Assembly (NCBI RefSeq): GCF_016862375.1 | Contig: NZ_BOMV01000062.1 | Span: forward strand, 1-57,196 | DNA: 57,196 nt | Direction: 5' to 3' | From: Paractinoplanes rishiriensis | GTDB lineage: Bacteria; Actinomycetota; Actinomycetes; Mycobacteriales; Micromonosporaceae | Shown: positions 19,574 through 27,395 of the stretch, piece by piece | How positions within the stretch are numbered: the stretch's first letter is position 1 | How the letters are laid out: each line of letters begins with the position of its first letter | The notes under the pieces: model-generated | What the model was told of the DNA's origin: nothing | The model's database searches: none | Seen by the model: only the letters and a program-made list of their open reading frames with translations | Translations under genes and position numbers: made by a program

Positions 19574-20185
19574 TCATGCCGCGCCGCGTCGCAGCTGGGC
19601 GGGAAGCGTCCGGACCAGGATGGAGATGTCCAGCCAGAGGCTCTGCCGGCGCACGTACTCGACGTCGAGCGCGAGCGCCTGCGGCATGGTCAGCATGTTG
19701 CGGCCGCTGACCTGCCACAGCCCGGTGAGTCCCGGCCGGGTCTGGAACCGGGCCAGCGCCTCGGGCTGGAACAGCGCCGCCTCCCAGGCGAGCACCGGCC
19801 GCGGGCCGACCAGCGACATCTCGCCCTTCAGCACGTTCACCAGCTGCGGCAGCTCGTCCAGGCTGGTCCGGCGCAGCCAGCCGCCGAGCGGGGTGACCCG
19901 GGGGTCACCGTCCAGCTTGTACAGTCCGTTGACCCGTTCGGTGCCGGTGCCGTCCGAGGTGAGCATCCGGCTCACGTAGGCGCGGTGGGCGGCGTCGCTG
20001 TTGCCGACGCTCATCGAGCGGAACTTGTACATGGTGAACGGCCGCTGGTGCAGGCCGAGCCGCTCCTGCCGGAAGACCGCGGGGCCGGGCGAGGTGAGCC
20101 GGACCGCGAGCCAGAGCGCCGCCAGCAGCGGCGACAGCAGGAGCAGCCCGAGCCCGGCCAGGGCCAGGTCGAGCGCCCGTTTCAT
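19574..20185 (-). CDS. initiating sugar transferase (PglC/WcaJ-type phosphoglycosyl transferase)
   Basis: Predicted 203-aa monotopic phosphoglycosyl transferase that would place the first sugar phosphate on undecaprenyl phosphate. An N-terminal hydrophobic re-entrant segment (LALAGLGLLLLSPLLAALWL) precedes FRQERLGLHQRPFTMYKFRS, the Asp-containing DPRVTPLGGWLRRTSLDELP and LVGPRPVLAWE, all diagnostic. It is the short PglC-like form, without the extra N-terminal helices of WcaJ. The ATG at 20185 overlaps the upstream acetyltransferase by four bases. Neighbouring enzymes suggest the donor is a UDP-diacetamido sugar or its precursor, an inference. Confidence 0.93.
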   Translation of the reverse strand: MKRALDLALAGLGLLLLSPLLAALWLAVRLTSPGPAVFRQERLGLHQRPFTMYKFRSMSVGNSDAAHRAYVSRMLTSDGTGTERVNGLYKLDGDPRVTPLGGWLRRTSLDELPQLVNVLKGEMSLVGPRPVLAWEAALFQPEALARFQTRPGLTGLWQVSGRNMLTMPQALALDVEYVRRQSLWLDISILVRTLPAQLRRGAA

Positions 20186-20769
20186 GACCGTTCCCGCAGC
20201 TCGGCGACGCGTTTCCCGACGTCCGGCAGGTCGGCTACGGCGCGGTGGGCCACGGCCGGGTTCCCGTACGCGACCATGCCGGCCGGGACGTCGCGGGTGA
20301 CCACCGACCCGGACCCGATGATGGCGCCCTTGCCGATCCGGACGAACGGCAGGATCGTCACGTTGACCCCGATCTGCGCGCCGGCCTCGATGGTCGGGCC
20401 GGTCATCAGCTCGGCCGACCGCTCGTCGCCGGGGTACAGGTCGTTCGCGATGGTCACCCCGGGCGCGAGGAACACGTCGTCCTCGAGCACGGTGTACTGC
20501 GCCACGTAGCAGTTCGAGTGGATCTTGACGCGGTTGCCGATCCGGCAGCCGTAGTCGATCACCGTGTTGCTCCACACGCTGACGTCTGCGCCGATCTCGT
20601 TCTGCTCCCGGATCACCACGCCGTGCCCGGTCTGCAGGCCCGCGCCGATCCGGCTGCCGTCGTAGAGCACCGTGCCGCTGCGCAGCCGGGCGTCCGGCCC
20701 GAGTTCCAGCGGCCCGGCACCCGCGCGGGTGACCGGATAACCGACGATGACCCCGTCGTCGGCCCTCAT
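20182..20769 (-). CDS. hexapeptide-repeat N-acetyltransferase (WbpD-like)
   Basis: Predicted 195-aa left-handed beta-helix acyltransferase. Hexapeptide repeats run from about residue 20 to 170, with NRVKIHSNCYVAQYTVLEDD, FLAPGVTIANDLYPGDERS and GAIIGSGSVVTRDVPAGMVA. The pattern and length resemble WbpD, which acetylates the 3-amino group of UDP-GlcNAc3NA. The neighbours are an aminotransferase and an oxidoreductase of the matching WbpE and WbpB types, which supports that role. The ATG at 20769 has GAGGACCCC upstream as a weak ribosome site. Its end overlaps the sugar transferase by four bases. Confidence 0.88.
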   Translation of the reverse strand: MRADDGVIVGYPVTRAGAGPLELGPDARLRSGTVLYDGSRIGAGLQTGHGVVIREQNEIGADVSVWSNTVIDYGCRIGNRVKIHSNCYVAQYTVLEDDVFLAPGVTIANDLYPGDERSAELMTGPTIEAGAQIGVNVTILPFVRIGKGAIIGSGSVVTRDVPAGMVAYGNPAVAHRAVADLPDVGKRVAELRERS

Positions 20770-20812
20770 AATGGGGTCCTCTGGGGTTTTCCGCCGCGGG
20801 TAAGCACAGTCT

Positions 20813-21934
20813 TCACGGCGTCTCCACCGCCTCGACCAGCACCTCGCAGACCCGGTCCACCTGCGACCGGCTCATGTGCGGGAACAGCGGCAGCGAGAAC
20901 TGCTCGCCGGCGGCCTGTTCGCTGACCGGCAGCGGGCCGGTCGCGTAGCGCTGCAACGGCGGCTGCTGGTGGCAGGGGACCGGGTAGTGCACGCCGGTCT
21001 GGATCCCGGCCGCGGCGAGCACGCCCTGCACCCGGGCCCGGTCCGTCACCCGCACCACCATCAGGTGATATACGTGCCGGGCCAGCGGGGCCACCTCGGT
21101 GAGCCGCACGCCCGAACCGGCCAGTTCCTTGCGGTAACGGTCGGCGAACGCGATTCGCGCCTCGGTCCACTCCTCGTTCCTGGACAGCTTGGCACCGAGC
21201 GCGATCGCCTGGAGGGCGTCCAGCCGGCTGTTGGTGCCCACGAACGAGTGCTCGTAGTGGTTGGCCCCGCCGGTGCGGCCGTGGTTGGCCAGGCTGCGCA
21301 CCTTCTCGGCGAGGTGGGCGTCGCCGGTGACCACCGCGCCGGCGTCGCCGAACGCACCCAGGTTCTTGCCGGGATAGAAGCTGAAGCACCCGGCCACGCC
21401 GAACGAGCCGGCCCGCCGGTCGCGCCACTCGCCGCCGTGCGCCTGGGCGGCGTCCTCGACCAGCGGGATGCCGGCCTTGTCGGCGACCGCGAGCAGGCCG
21501 TCCATGTCGGACATGTTGCCGTAGAGGTGGACCGCGATCACCGCGCTGGTGCGCGGGGTGATGGCCGCGGCCAGCAGGTCCGGCGTCATCAGCAGTGAGT
21601 CCGGGTCGACATCGACGAAGGCAGGAGTCGCGCCGACCCGGACCACCGCGGCGGCGGTGGCGATGAACGTGTTGGCGGGCACGATCACCTCGTCGCCGGG
21701 GCCGATGCCGAGCGCCTGCAGGGTGATCTGCAGGGCGTCGGTGCCGTTGGCGACGCCGACCGCGTGGCCGGTGTCGCAGTACTGGGCGAACCGGGTCTCG
21801 AAATCGGCGACCGCGGCGCCGCCGACGTAACGGCCCTGGAGCAGGGCCTCGATGTACGGGGTCTGAATGTCCGGCCACACCTCGTGTGCCATGGCGCTGA
21901 GGTCGGTGAACGGAACTTCGGTGACAGGCTGCAT
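20813..21934 (-). CDS. DegT/DnrJ/EryC1/StrS-family PLP sugar aminotransferase (WbpE-like)
   Basis: Predicted 373-aa fold-type I aminotransferase acting on a keto sugar nucleotide. It shows VANGTDALQITLQALGIGPG, DEVIVPANTFIATAAAVVRV, the cofactor-binding Asp161 in LVEDAAQAHG, and the PLP Lys190 in FSFYPGKNLGAFGDAG. Later GTNSRLDALQAIAL and HYPVPCHQQPPLQ are typical of the family. The ATG at 21934 is preceded by GAGGAA at a good distance. With the oxidoreductase upstream and acetyltransferase downstream it would turn a 3-keto intermediate into the 3-amino sugar. The exact substrate is inferred from context. Confidence 0.94.
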   Translation of the reverse strand: MQPVTEVPFTDLSAMAHEVWPDIQTPYIEALLQGRYVGGAAVADFETRFAQYCDTGHAVGVANGTDALQITLQALGIGPGDEVIVPANTFIATAAAVVRVGATPAFVDVDPDSLLMTPDLLAAAITPRTSAVIAVHLYGNMSDMDGLLAVADKAGIPLVEDAAQAHGGEWRDRRAGSFGVAGCFSFYPGKNLGAFGDAGAVVTGDAHLAEKVRSLANHGRTGGANHYEHSFVGTNSRLDALQAIALGAKLSRNEEWTEARIAFADRYRKELAGSGVRLTEVAPLARHVYHLMVVRVTDRARVQGVLAAAGIQTGVHYPVPCHQQPPLQRYATGPLPVSEQAAGEQFSLPLFPHMSRSQVDRVCEVLVEAVETP

Positions 21935-21972
21935 GGCAGTTCCTCGCAGTCGTGGCGGGGGCTGGATCGGGA

Positions 21973-23133
21973 TCACGCGGTGACCGGCGCCCGGAGCCGC
22001 TGCCCCGGCACCGGGACGAGCCCGGACGCGCCGGCGTCGCCGGCGATCTCGCTGATCAGCACCTTGCGTTCCTGGGCCAGGGAGAGCTGGGCAGCCTCGA
22101 TGACCTGTACGACGGCGAGCCCGCTGGCGCCGTCGGTGCGCGGTTGCGCGCCGGTCGTCAGGCAGTCGACGAAGTGCCGGGCCTGGACGGCGAGCGGTTC
22201 GTCGAACCGGACCACCGGCGAGGTGACCGGTCCGTGGTGGTACTGCATGGCGCCGGATCCGCCGCCGGTGCCGCCCTCGGTGCCGCGGCGGACCGCTTTG
22301 TCGTGGACGCGGATCCGCTCCTCGGCATTCGTGTCGTCGTACACGGCCATCTTTTTGGAACCGACCGCGGTGATCAGCCGGACCTTGCGCGGGTCCAGCC
22401 AGCTCACGTGGATGTGCGCCTGCACACCGATGTCGTCGTAGCCGAGCTGGAGGTGCGCGACGTCCTCGAACGCCGGGTCGATGTGCCGGGCGCCCCACGC
22501 CTGCACCGAGGTCGGCGTGGCACCGAGCACGTGGTTGGCGATCGAGATGTCGTGCGGCGCCAGGTCGAACACCACGTTGACGTCGCTCTGGTAGAGCCCC
22601 AGGTTGAGCCGGGAGCTGTCCAGGTAGTACAGGTCGCCGAGCTCGCGCGACTGGATCAGCTCGCGGAGCATCCAGACCGCGCCGTTGTATTCGAACGTGT
22701 GCCCCACCATGAGCGTGACCCCGGCCTCCTTGGCCGCCTGGATCAGCTCCTCGGCTCCGGCCGCCGTGGTGGCCAGCGGCTTCTCGATGAGCACGTGCTT
22801 GCCGGCCCGGATGGCAGCCAGCCCCAGCGGGACGTGCGTGGCCGGCGGGGTGGCGATCACGACCGCGTCGACGTGCGGAAGCGCCGCCTCCAGCGAGGTG
22901 AACCCCTCGCCGGTCGCCAGCAGGTGTGCCATGCCGGAGAGCAGTGGCAGCCGCGCGTCGATGGCGACGACCCGGGTCACCCCGGGGGTGGCGCGCATGA
23001 CGCGAAGTTGTTTCGAGCCCCAGTAGCCGACACCCACCACGCCGACCCGAATCTCGTGTACGGGCGGTACCCCACGACCGCCCGGCCGATCGCCGCTGCT
23101 GTCCGAACCGGACACCTGCGTCTCTGAGCTCAT
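21973..23133 (-). CDS. Gfo/Idh/MocA-family oxidoreductase (WbpB/WlbA-like)
   Basis: Predicted 386-aa NAD(P)-dependent oxidoreductase. The Rossmann motif VGVVGVGYWGSKQL starts at residue 30; the first 27 residues are a polar extension. HVLIEKPLATTAAGAEELIQ and the catalytic-region DLAPHDISIANHVLG match the sugar-oxidising branch that includes WlbA and WbpB, which oxidise C3 of UDP-GlcNAcA. It is the first gene of the exopolysaccharide operon and diverges from the deacetylase gene across a 351-bp gap. The 6-dehydrogenase that would supply UDP-GlcNAcA is not in the window. Confidence 0.92.
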   Translation of the reverse strand: MSSETQVSGSDSSGDRPGGRGVPPVHEIRVGVVGVGYWGSKQLRVMRATPGVTRVVAIDARLPLLSGMAHLLATGEGFTSLEAALPHVDAVVIATPPATHVPLGLAAIRAGKHVLIEKPLATTAAGAEELIQAAKEAGVTLMVGHTFEYNGAVWMLRELIQSRELGDLYYLDSSRLNLGLYQSDVNVVFDLAPHDISIANHVLGATPTSVQAWGARHIDPAFEDVAHLQLGYDDIGVQAHIHVSWLDPRKVRLITAVGSKKMAVYDDTNAEERIRVHDKAVRRGTEGGTGGGSGAMQYHHGPVTSPVVRFDEPLAVQARHFVDCLTTGAQPRTDGASGLAVVQVIEAAQLSLAQERKVLISEIAGDAGASGLVPVPGQRLRAPVTA

Positions 23134-23484
23134 GTTCGTCCCCTCGGAATTGCTGCACCCTCAGGACTCCGAGGGTGCCGGGAGGAGTATTTCCGTGGCC
23201 CTAAACGTGGTGAAGTCCCCATCCGAGGGAGTGGGAATGGCCCATTCGGACGAGGTCCTTATGAGCTCGACTCGCATGACCATGGAAATAGGCACGTCAG
23301 GTACGGTTCTTTCGCCGCGTGAATGTGGAGGTCCCCTTTAGATCACGAAATTGCCGGTGTTGCAGGTTCACCCCCATTGTGTCCACATTCGACCCACTGT
23401 CAGATATCTGCTACTTGCCCAGCGGTACTGGTCGTGCAACCTGGCACAGTCCACACCGCCCGTCACAGCCGAGGAGCCGTGACC
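23134..23484. promoter_or_regulatory. divergent intergenic region between oxidoreductase and deacetylase genes
   Basis: This 351-bp gap has no convincing gene and lower GC than the flanks, as expected for a double promoter region. It contains a 10-bp palindrome, CAGATATCTG (23401-23410), and several AT-rich patches. A 69-codon open frame at 23132-23341 lacks a good ribosome site and any recognisable feature and is not called. Confidence 0.4.
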
Positions 23485-25314
23485 ATGAAAGAGGCTTCCC
23501 ATTGGGGCCGTAAGCTGGCCTTATGCGGGTTTTCGGCGATGCTCGTCTCCGTCGTACTCGCCGCACCGACGGCCGCGCAGGCATCCCTGCTCAAACCGCT
23601 CGCCGTCACGTTCACGTTCGACGACGCCGTCACCGACCAGCTGACCGGGCAGGAATTGCTCGAGCAGCACGGCATGGTCGGAACGTTCTATGTCAACTCG
23701 TCGTTTGTCGGCCAATCGGGTTACATGACCCGTGCTCAATTAGATGAACTTGAAACCAACGGACATGAAATCGGAGGTCACACGGTAAGTCACCAGGACC
23801 TCACCACGCTGGTCTCGGCGGAACAGAACAGGCAGATCTGCGCCGATCGAAACCAGCTGCTGTCCTGGGGATATTCGGCGACATCGTTTGCTTATCCATT
23901 CGCCAATTTCGATAACGACATCAAGGTCGTGGCCCAGAACTGCGGGTACAACACCGCCCGCGCGGTCGGCGACCTCTGGAACGCGACCGACTGCACCGAC
24001 TGCCCGGCCGCGGAGACCGTGCCGCCGCTGGACGCCTACGCGGTCCGCACCCCGGACGACGTCACCACCGCCACGACGCTCGCCCAGCTCAAGGAGTCGG
24101 TGGTCCGGGCCGAGATCGTCGGCGGCTGGCTGCCGTTCAACCTGCACCACCTGTGCGCCACCAACTGCCCGGCCGAGTCCATCTCGCCGGCGGTGTTCGA
24201 GGACTTCCTCGACTGGCTGCAGCCGCGGGTGCTGATCGGCACCACGGTCAAGACCGTGCACCAGGTGGTCGGCGGCACGGTCCAGGCGGCGGTCACCCCC
24301 ACCGCGCCGGCGCCGCCGGGCGACCCCGGGGTGAACACGGTCCGCAACCCGTCGCTCGAGACGGTCAGCCCGTACGACGCCAACCTGCCGGACTGCTGGA
24401 ACTCGGCCGGCTACGGCACCAACACGGTGACACAGACCCGGGTGACCGACGCGCACACCGGCACGTACGCCTCCAGGATCGAGGTGACCGCGCGGACCGA
24501 CGGCGACGCCAAGCTGATCCCGCGGTTCGACCTCGGGCACTGCTCGATCCAGGTGGCACAGGGCCGCACCTACCAGGTGAGCGCCTGGTACAAGTCGGAC
24601 GTCTCGGTGTTCTTCACGATGTACCAGCGCAATGAGGTGGGCCAGTGGAGCTACTGGACGCAGAGCCCTCGGCTCGCCGCCCAGGGCAGCTGGACCCAGG
24701 CCAGTTGGGTGACCCCGGCACCGCCGACCGCCGCCGTGGCGATCAGTTTCGGTCTCACGATCGACAGCGTGGGCACGCTCACCACCGATGACTACGGCTT
24801 CGCCGACCACCCCCTCGGCCCCGCGCCGGACGGGGTCAACGCCCTGGTCAACCCGTCGCTGGAGACGAACGGGACGGACGGGTTCCCGCACTGCTGGACG
24901 GGAACCGGCTACGGCGCCAACACGCCGGTGTGGACCCGGGTGACCGACGCGGCACACGGCTCGTACGCGCAGAAGCTGGAACTCACCAGCCGCACCGACG
25001 GCGACGCGAAGCTGATCCCCGGCTGGGACGCCGGTAACTGCGCGCCGCTGGTCAGCCCCGGCAAGACGCTGACGCTGTCGGTGTCCTACAAGGGCACCCA
25101 GCCGACGTTCTTCACCGTGTACCGGCAGGACACCAGCGGCAACTGGTCGTGGTGGACGCAGAGCCCGGCGTTCGCGGCCAGCGCCGCGTACACCACCGGC
25201 AGCTGGACCACCCCGGCCGTGCCGGCCGGCACCCGCGCGGTCACCTTCGGGCTGACGCTCGACGCGGTCGGCGAGGTGACGACGGACAACTACAGCCTGG
25301 TCAGCAACAGCTAG
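23485..25314 (+). CDS. secreted polysaccharide deacetylase with two tandem C-terminal beta-sandwich-like domains
   Basis: Predicted 609-aa exported CE4 enzyme. ATG 23485 follows GAGGAG by eight bases. The signal peptide (LCGFSAMLVSVVLAAPTAAQA) is cleaved near residue 33. The NodB domain (about 38-275) has TFTFDDA, giving the putative base Asp46 and metal ligand Asp47, and HTVSH, giving ligands His99 and His103. Two repeats follow (about 285-440 and 455-609), each starting with NPSLET, a CW motif and DGDAKLIP; they look like carbohydrate-binding modules. CE4 enzymes remove N-acetyl or O-acetyl groups from chitin, peptidoglycan or exopolysaccharide. The location beside an acetamido-sugar polymer cluster suggests that polymer as substrate. 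Bases 23680-23960 are less GC-rich than the rest. Confidence 0.9.
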   Translation: MKEASHWGRKLALCGFSAMLVSVVLAAPTAAQASLLKPLAVTFTFDDAVTDQLTGQELLEQHGMVGTFYVNSSFVGQSGYMTRAQLDELETNGHEIGGHTVSHQDLTTLVSAEQNRQICADRNQLLSWGYSATSFAYPFANFDNDIKVVAQNCGYNTARAVGDLWNATDCTDCPAAETVPPLDAYAVRTPDDVTTATTLAQLKESVVRAEIVGGWLPFNLHHLCATNCPAESISPAVFEDFLDWLQPRVLIGTTVKTVHQVVGGTVQAAVTPTAPAPPGDPGVNTVRNPSLETVSPYDANLPDCWNSAGYGTNTVTQTRVTDAHTGTYASRIEVTARTDGDAKLIPRFDLGHCSIQVAQGRTYQVSAWYKSDVSVFFTMYQRNEVGQWSYWTQSPRLAAQGSWTQASWVTPAPPTAAVAISFGLTIDSVGTLTTDDYGFADHPLGPAPDGVNALVNPSLETNGTDGFPHCWTGTGYGANTPVWTRVTDAAHGSYAQKLELTSRTDGDAKLIPGWDAGNCAPLVSPGKTLTLSVSYKGTQPTFFTVYRQDTSGNWSWWTQSPAFAASAAYTTGSWTTPAVPAGTRAVTFGLTLDAVGEVTTDNYSLVSNS

Positions 25315-25321
25315 CGGAAGA

Positions 25322-25353
25322 GGGTGGGGCGCCGGTCAGCCGGCACCCCACCC
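25322..25353. terminator. bidirectional hairpin terminator between convergent genes
   Basis: A 14-bp stem with one mismatch (25322-25335 against 25340-25353) and a TCAG loop lies eight bases after the deacetylase stop and ten bases before the end of the convergent epimerase gene. It lacks a T-tract, as is common in high-GC actinobacteria, and would work from either side. Confidence 0.7.
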
Positions 25354-25363
25354 ACGGTTCAGT

Positions 25364-26359
25364 TCACCGGGCCGGCCGGTACGCGGCGACCAGCCGGTCC
25401 ATCACCGTGTCGAGACGCTCGTCGACGACCTGCCGGGCGGGGTCCTCGTCGTACCAGGCCACGATCTCCCGGGCGCCCTGCTCGAACGGAATGGTCGCGA
25501 GGTAGCCGGGCACCACGGAGCGCAGCTTCGCGTTGTCGAAGATCATCGAGTGCGCCTTGTCGCCCAGCAGGCCCGCGCCCCAGTCCGGGTCGGCGGCGGC
25601 GATGGCGTCGGAGGGCACGTGCACGATGCGCGGGGCGACCCCGAGCGCGGCGCCGAGGGCCTCGGTGATCTGGTTCCAGGTCAGCGCCTCGTCGGAGGTG
25701 ATGTGGAACGCCTCGCCGATCGTGCGCGGGTGGCCGAGCAGCGGCACGAAGCCCTTCGCGAAGTCCTCGTGGTGGGTCAGCGTCCACAGCGACGTCCCGT
25801 CGCCGTGCACGACGACCTCCTGGTTCCGGCGCATCCGGCCCAGGGCGGTCCAGCCGCCGTCGAGCGGCACGCTCGTCCGGTCGTACGTGTGCGACGGCCG
25901 GACGACGGTGGCCGGGAACCCGTCCTCCCGGTACGCGGCGACCAGCAGATCCTCGCAGTCGATCTTGTCCCGGGAGTACCGCCAGAACGGGTTCCGCAGC
26001 GGCGTCGACTCCACGACCGGAACCCGGGCCGGCGGCGTCTGATAGGCCGACGCCGAGCTGATGAAGACGTACTGACCCGTGCGCCCCCGGAACAGGTCGA
26101 CGTCAGCCTGAACGTGCTGCGGGGTGAACGCCACCCAGTCGACCACCGAGTCGAAGGTCAGGTTGCCGAGGGCCTCCTTGACCGAGGCGGGGTCCCGGAT
26201 GTCGCCGCGCAGCACCGTCGCCTCCTCGGGCACCGGCCGCGGACCACCGTCGCTCCGCTTGAGCAGGTAGAGCTCGATCCCGTGCTGCACGGCGAGCCGC
26301 GCGCAGGCCGAGCTGATGATGCCGCTGCCACCGATGAACAGAACCTTTTTCGCAGCCAT
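25364..26359 (-). CDS. NAD-dependent epimerase/dehydratase family protein (extended SDR)
   Basis: Predicted 331-aa extended short-chain dehydrogenase. The Rossmann motif KVLFIGGSGIISSACARLA is at the N terminus; the usual GxxGxxG appears as GGSGIIS. DSVVDWVAFTP, the Ser region YVFISSASAYQTPP and RPSHTYDRTSVPL follow. The active-site Tyr-x-x-x-Lys is seen as YSRDK. Relatives act on nucleotide sugars or are mRNA-binding-like CSP41 proteins, so the substrate is open. The ATG at 26359 is preferred over a TTG nine bases earlier. It follows the VOC gene by ten bases and probably belongs to its transcript. Confidence 0.85.
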   Translation of the reverse strand: MAAKKVLFIGGSGIISSACARLAVQHGIELYLLKRSDGGPRPVPEEATVLRGDIRDPASVKEALGNLTFDSVVDWVAFTPQHVQADVDLFRGRTGQYVFISSASAYQTPPARVPVVESTPLRNPFWRYSRDKIDCEDLLVAAYREDGFPATVVRPSHTYDRTSVPLDGGWTALGRMRRNQEVVVHGDGTSLWTLTHHEDFAKGFVPLLGHPRTIGEAFHITSDEALTWNQITEALGAALGVAPRIVHVPSDAIAAADPDWGAGLLGDKAHSMIFDNAKLRSVVPGYLATIPFEQGAREIVAWYDEDPARQVVDERLDTVMDRLVAAYRPAR

Positions 26360-26369
26360 GCCGCCCAAG

Positions 26370-26807
26370 CTAGTCCAGGCAGAACTCGTTGCCCTCGGGG
26401 TCGGCCATGATGATGTGGCCGGCGGCCAGTGGGGGAGCGGGCTCGTGGCGTTCGATGCGGGTGGCGCCCAGTTTGATCAGGCGGTCGGCCTCGGTCTCCA
26501 GGGCCGCCATCCGGTCGTCGCCGGCCAGGCCGGGTGCGGCGCGCACGTCGAGGTGGACGCGGTTTTTCGCCTGCTTGCCCTCGGGGACCTTCTGGAAGAA
26601 CACGCGCGGGCCGGTGCCGGCCGGGTCGACCACGGCGTTGGCGTCGTTGTGCCGTTCCTCCGGGATGTTCATGGCTACCAGCGCCTGCTTCCACGAGTCG
26701 AAGCCGGGCGGCGGGTCCTGGACCTGGTAGTCGAGGGCTTCGGCCCAGAAGGCGCCCAGGCTTGCCGGGTCGGCGCAGTCGATGGTGATCTGAATGTCGC
26801 GGGCCAT
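26370..26807 (-). CDS. VOC (glyoxalase/bleomycin-resistance-like) family protein
   Basis: Predicted 145-aa protein with two beta-alpha-beta-beta-beta modules of the VOC superfamily. It begins ARDIQITIDCADPASLGAFW, has FFQKVPEGKQAKNRVHLDV in the middle and ends HIIMADPEGNEFCLD, where His and Glu are the usual metal positions. The ATG is preceded by AGAGGAA. It lies one base after the DinB-like gene. Family members include glyoxalases, dioxygenases and antibiotic-binding proteins; nothing here selects among them. Confidence 0.88.
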   Translation of the reverse strand: MARDIQITIDCADPASLGAFWAEALDYQVQDPPPGFDSWKQALVAMNIPEERHNDANAVVDPAGTGPRVFFQKVPEGKQAKNRVHLDVRAAPGLAGDDRMAALETEADRLIKLGATRIERHEPAPPLAAGHIIMADPEGNEFCLD

Positions 26808-26808
26808 G

Positions 26809-27342
26809 TCAGTTCCTCTCCAGGCGGAGGTCGCGCAGCAGGCAGACCTCGGCCAAATGGTGAATCATCTCGCGGTTGATGTGCAGGACCAGCGCGGCCA
26901 TCGGGTAGTCGGCGTAGGCGCCCTCGGCCGGGCCGCACGGGCGGGCCAGGCCCTCCTCGCCGAGCGATTTCACGCCGGCCAGCCAGGCCGCGTACTCGGT
27001 GTCGAGCTGGGCCAGAGCGTCGGCGGCCGTCGCGGCGTACGGGAAAATCTCGTAGTTGGTCTTCTCCCGGCCGAAGTGGGACGCGCTGCGCATCGCGAGC
27101 ACGCCGACGATGACGTGGGCCAGGCGCCAGGAGATGGTGGTGACCGGCGGCGGGTCGGGCTCCGGGAACGCGAAGTCGATGGTGGGCGGACCGGTGGCCT
27201 GCGGGTGCACGTTCCAGCTGCCGGGCACCGGTTCCCAGAAGTACTCGTCGTCGGTGAGCCCGTCGAGCCTCGGCCGCAACTGTTTGGTCCAGTGCCAGTC
27301 GAGCTGGTCACGGAGCTGATCGTTCCAGGTCAGGTCGGTCAT
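26809..27342 (-). CDS. DinB-like domain protein
   Basis: Predicted 177-aa four-helix-bundle protein of the DinB/mycothiol-transferase-like superfamily. It starts with WNDQLRDQLDWHWTKQLRPR and LTDDEYFWEPVPGSWNVHP, the common N-terminal signature, and has SWRLAHVIVG and VLHINREMIHHLAEVCLLRD, which carry the three putative metal-binding His. Some relatives use mycothiol or bacillithiol in detoxification, but most have no known role. The ATG at 27342 is divergent from the WYL regulator with only 53 bp between, so the regulator may control it. A CAAGAT sequence ends six bases before the start. Confidence 0.87.
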   Translation of the reverse strand: MTDLTWNDQLRDQLDWHWTKQLRPRLDGLTDDEYFWEPVPGSWNVHPQATGPPTIDFAFPEPDPPPVTTISWRLAHVIVGVLAMRSASHFGREKTNYEIFPYAATAADALAQLDTEYAAWLAGVKSLGEEGLARPCGPAEGAYADYPMAALVLHINREMIHHLAEVCLLRDLRLERN

Positions 27343-27395
27343 GATCCCATCTTGCCCGCAATACCGGACAGGATCGTTCCTAGATTGGTGAAACG

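Noticed and set aside
23132..23341. A 69-codon frame between oxidoreductase and deacetylase genes
   Set aside because: No ribosome site or domain; it lies in the shared promoter region.
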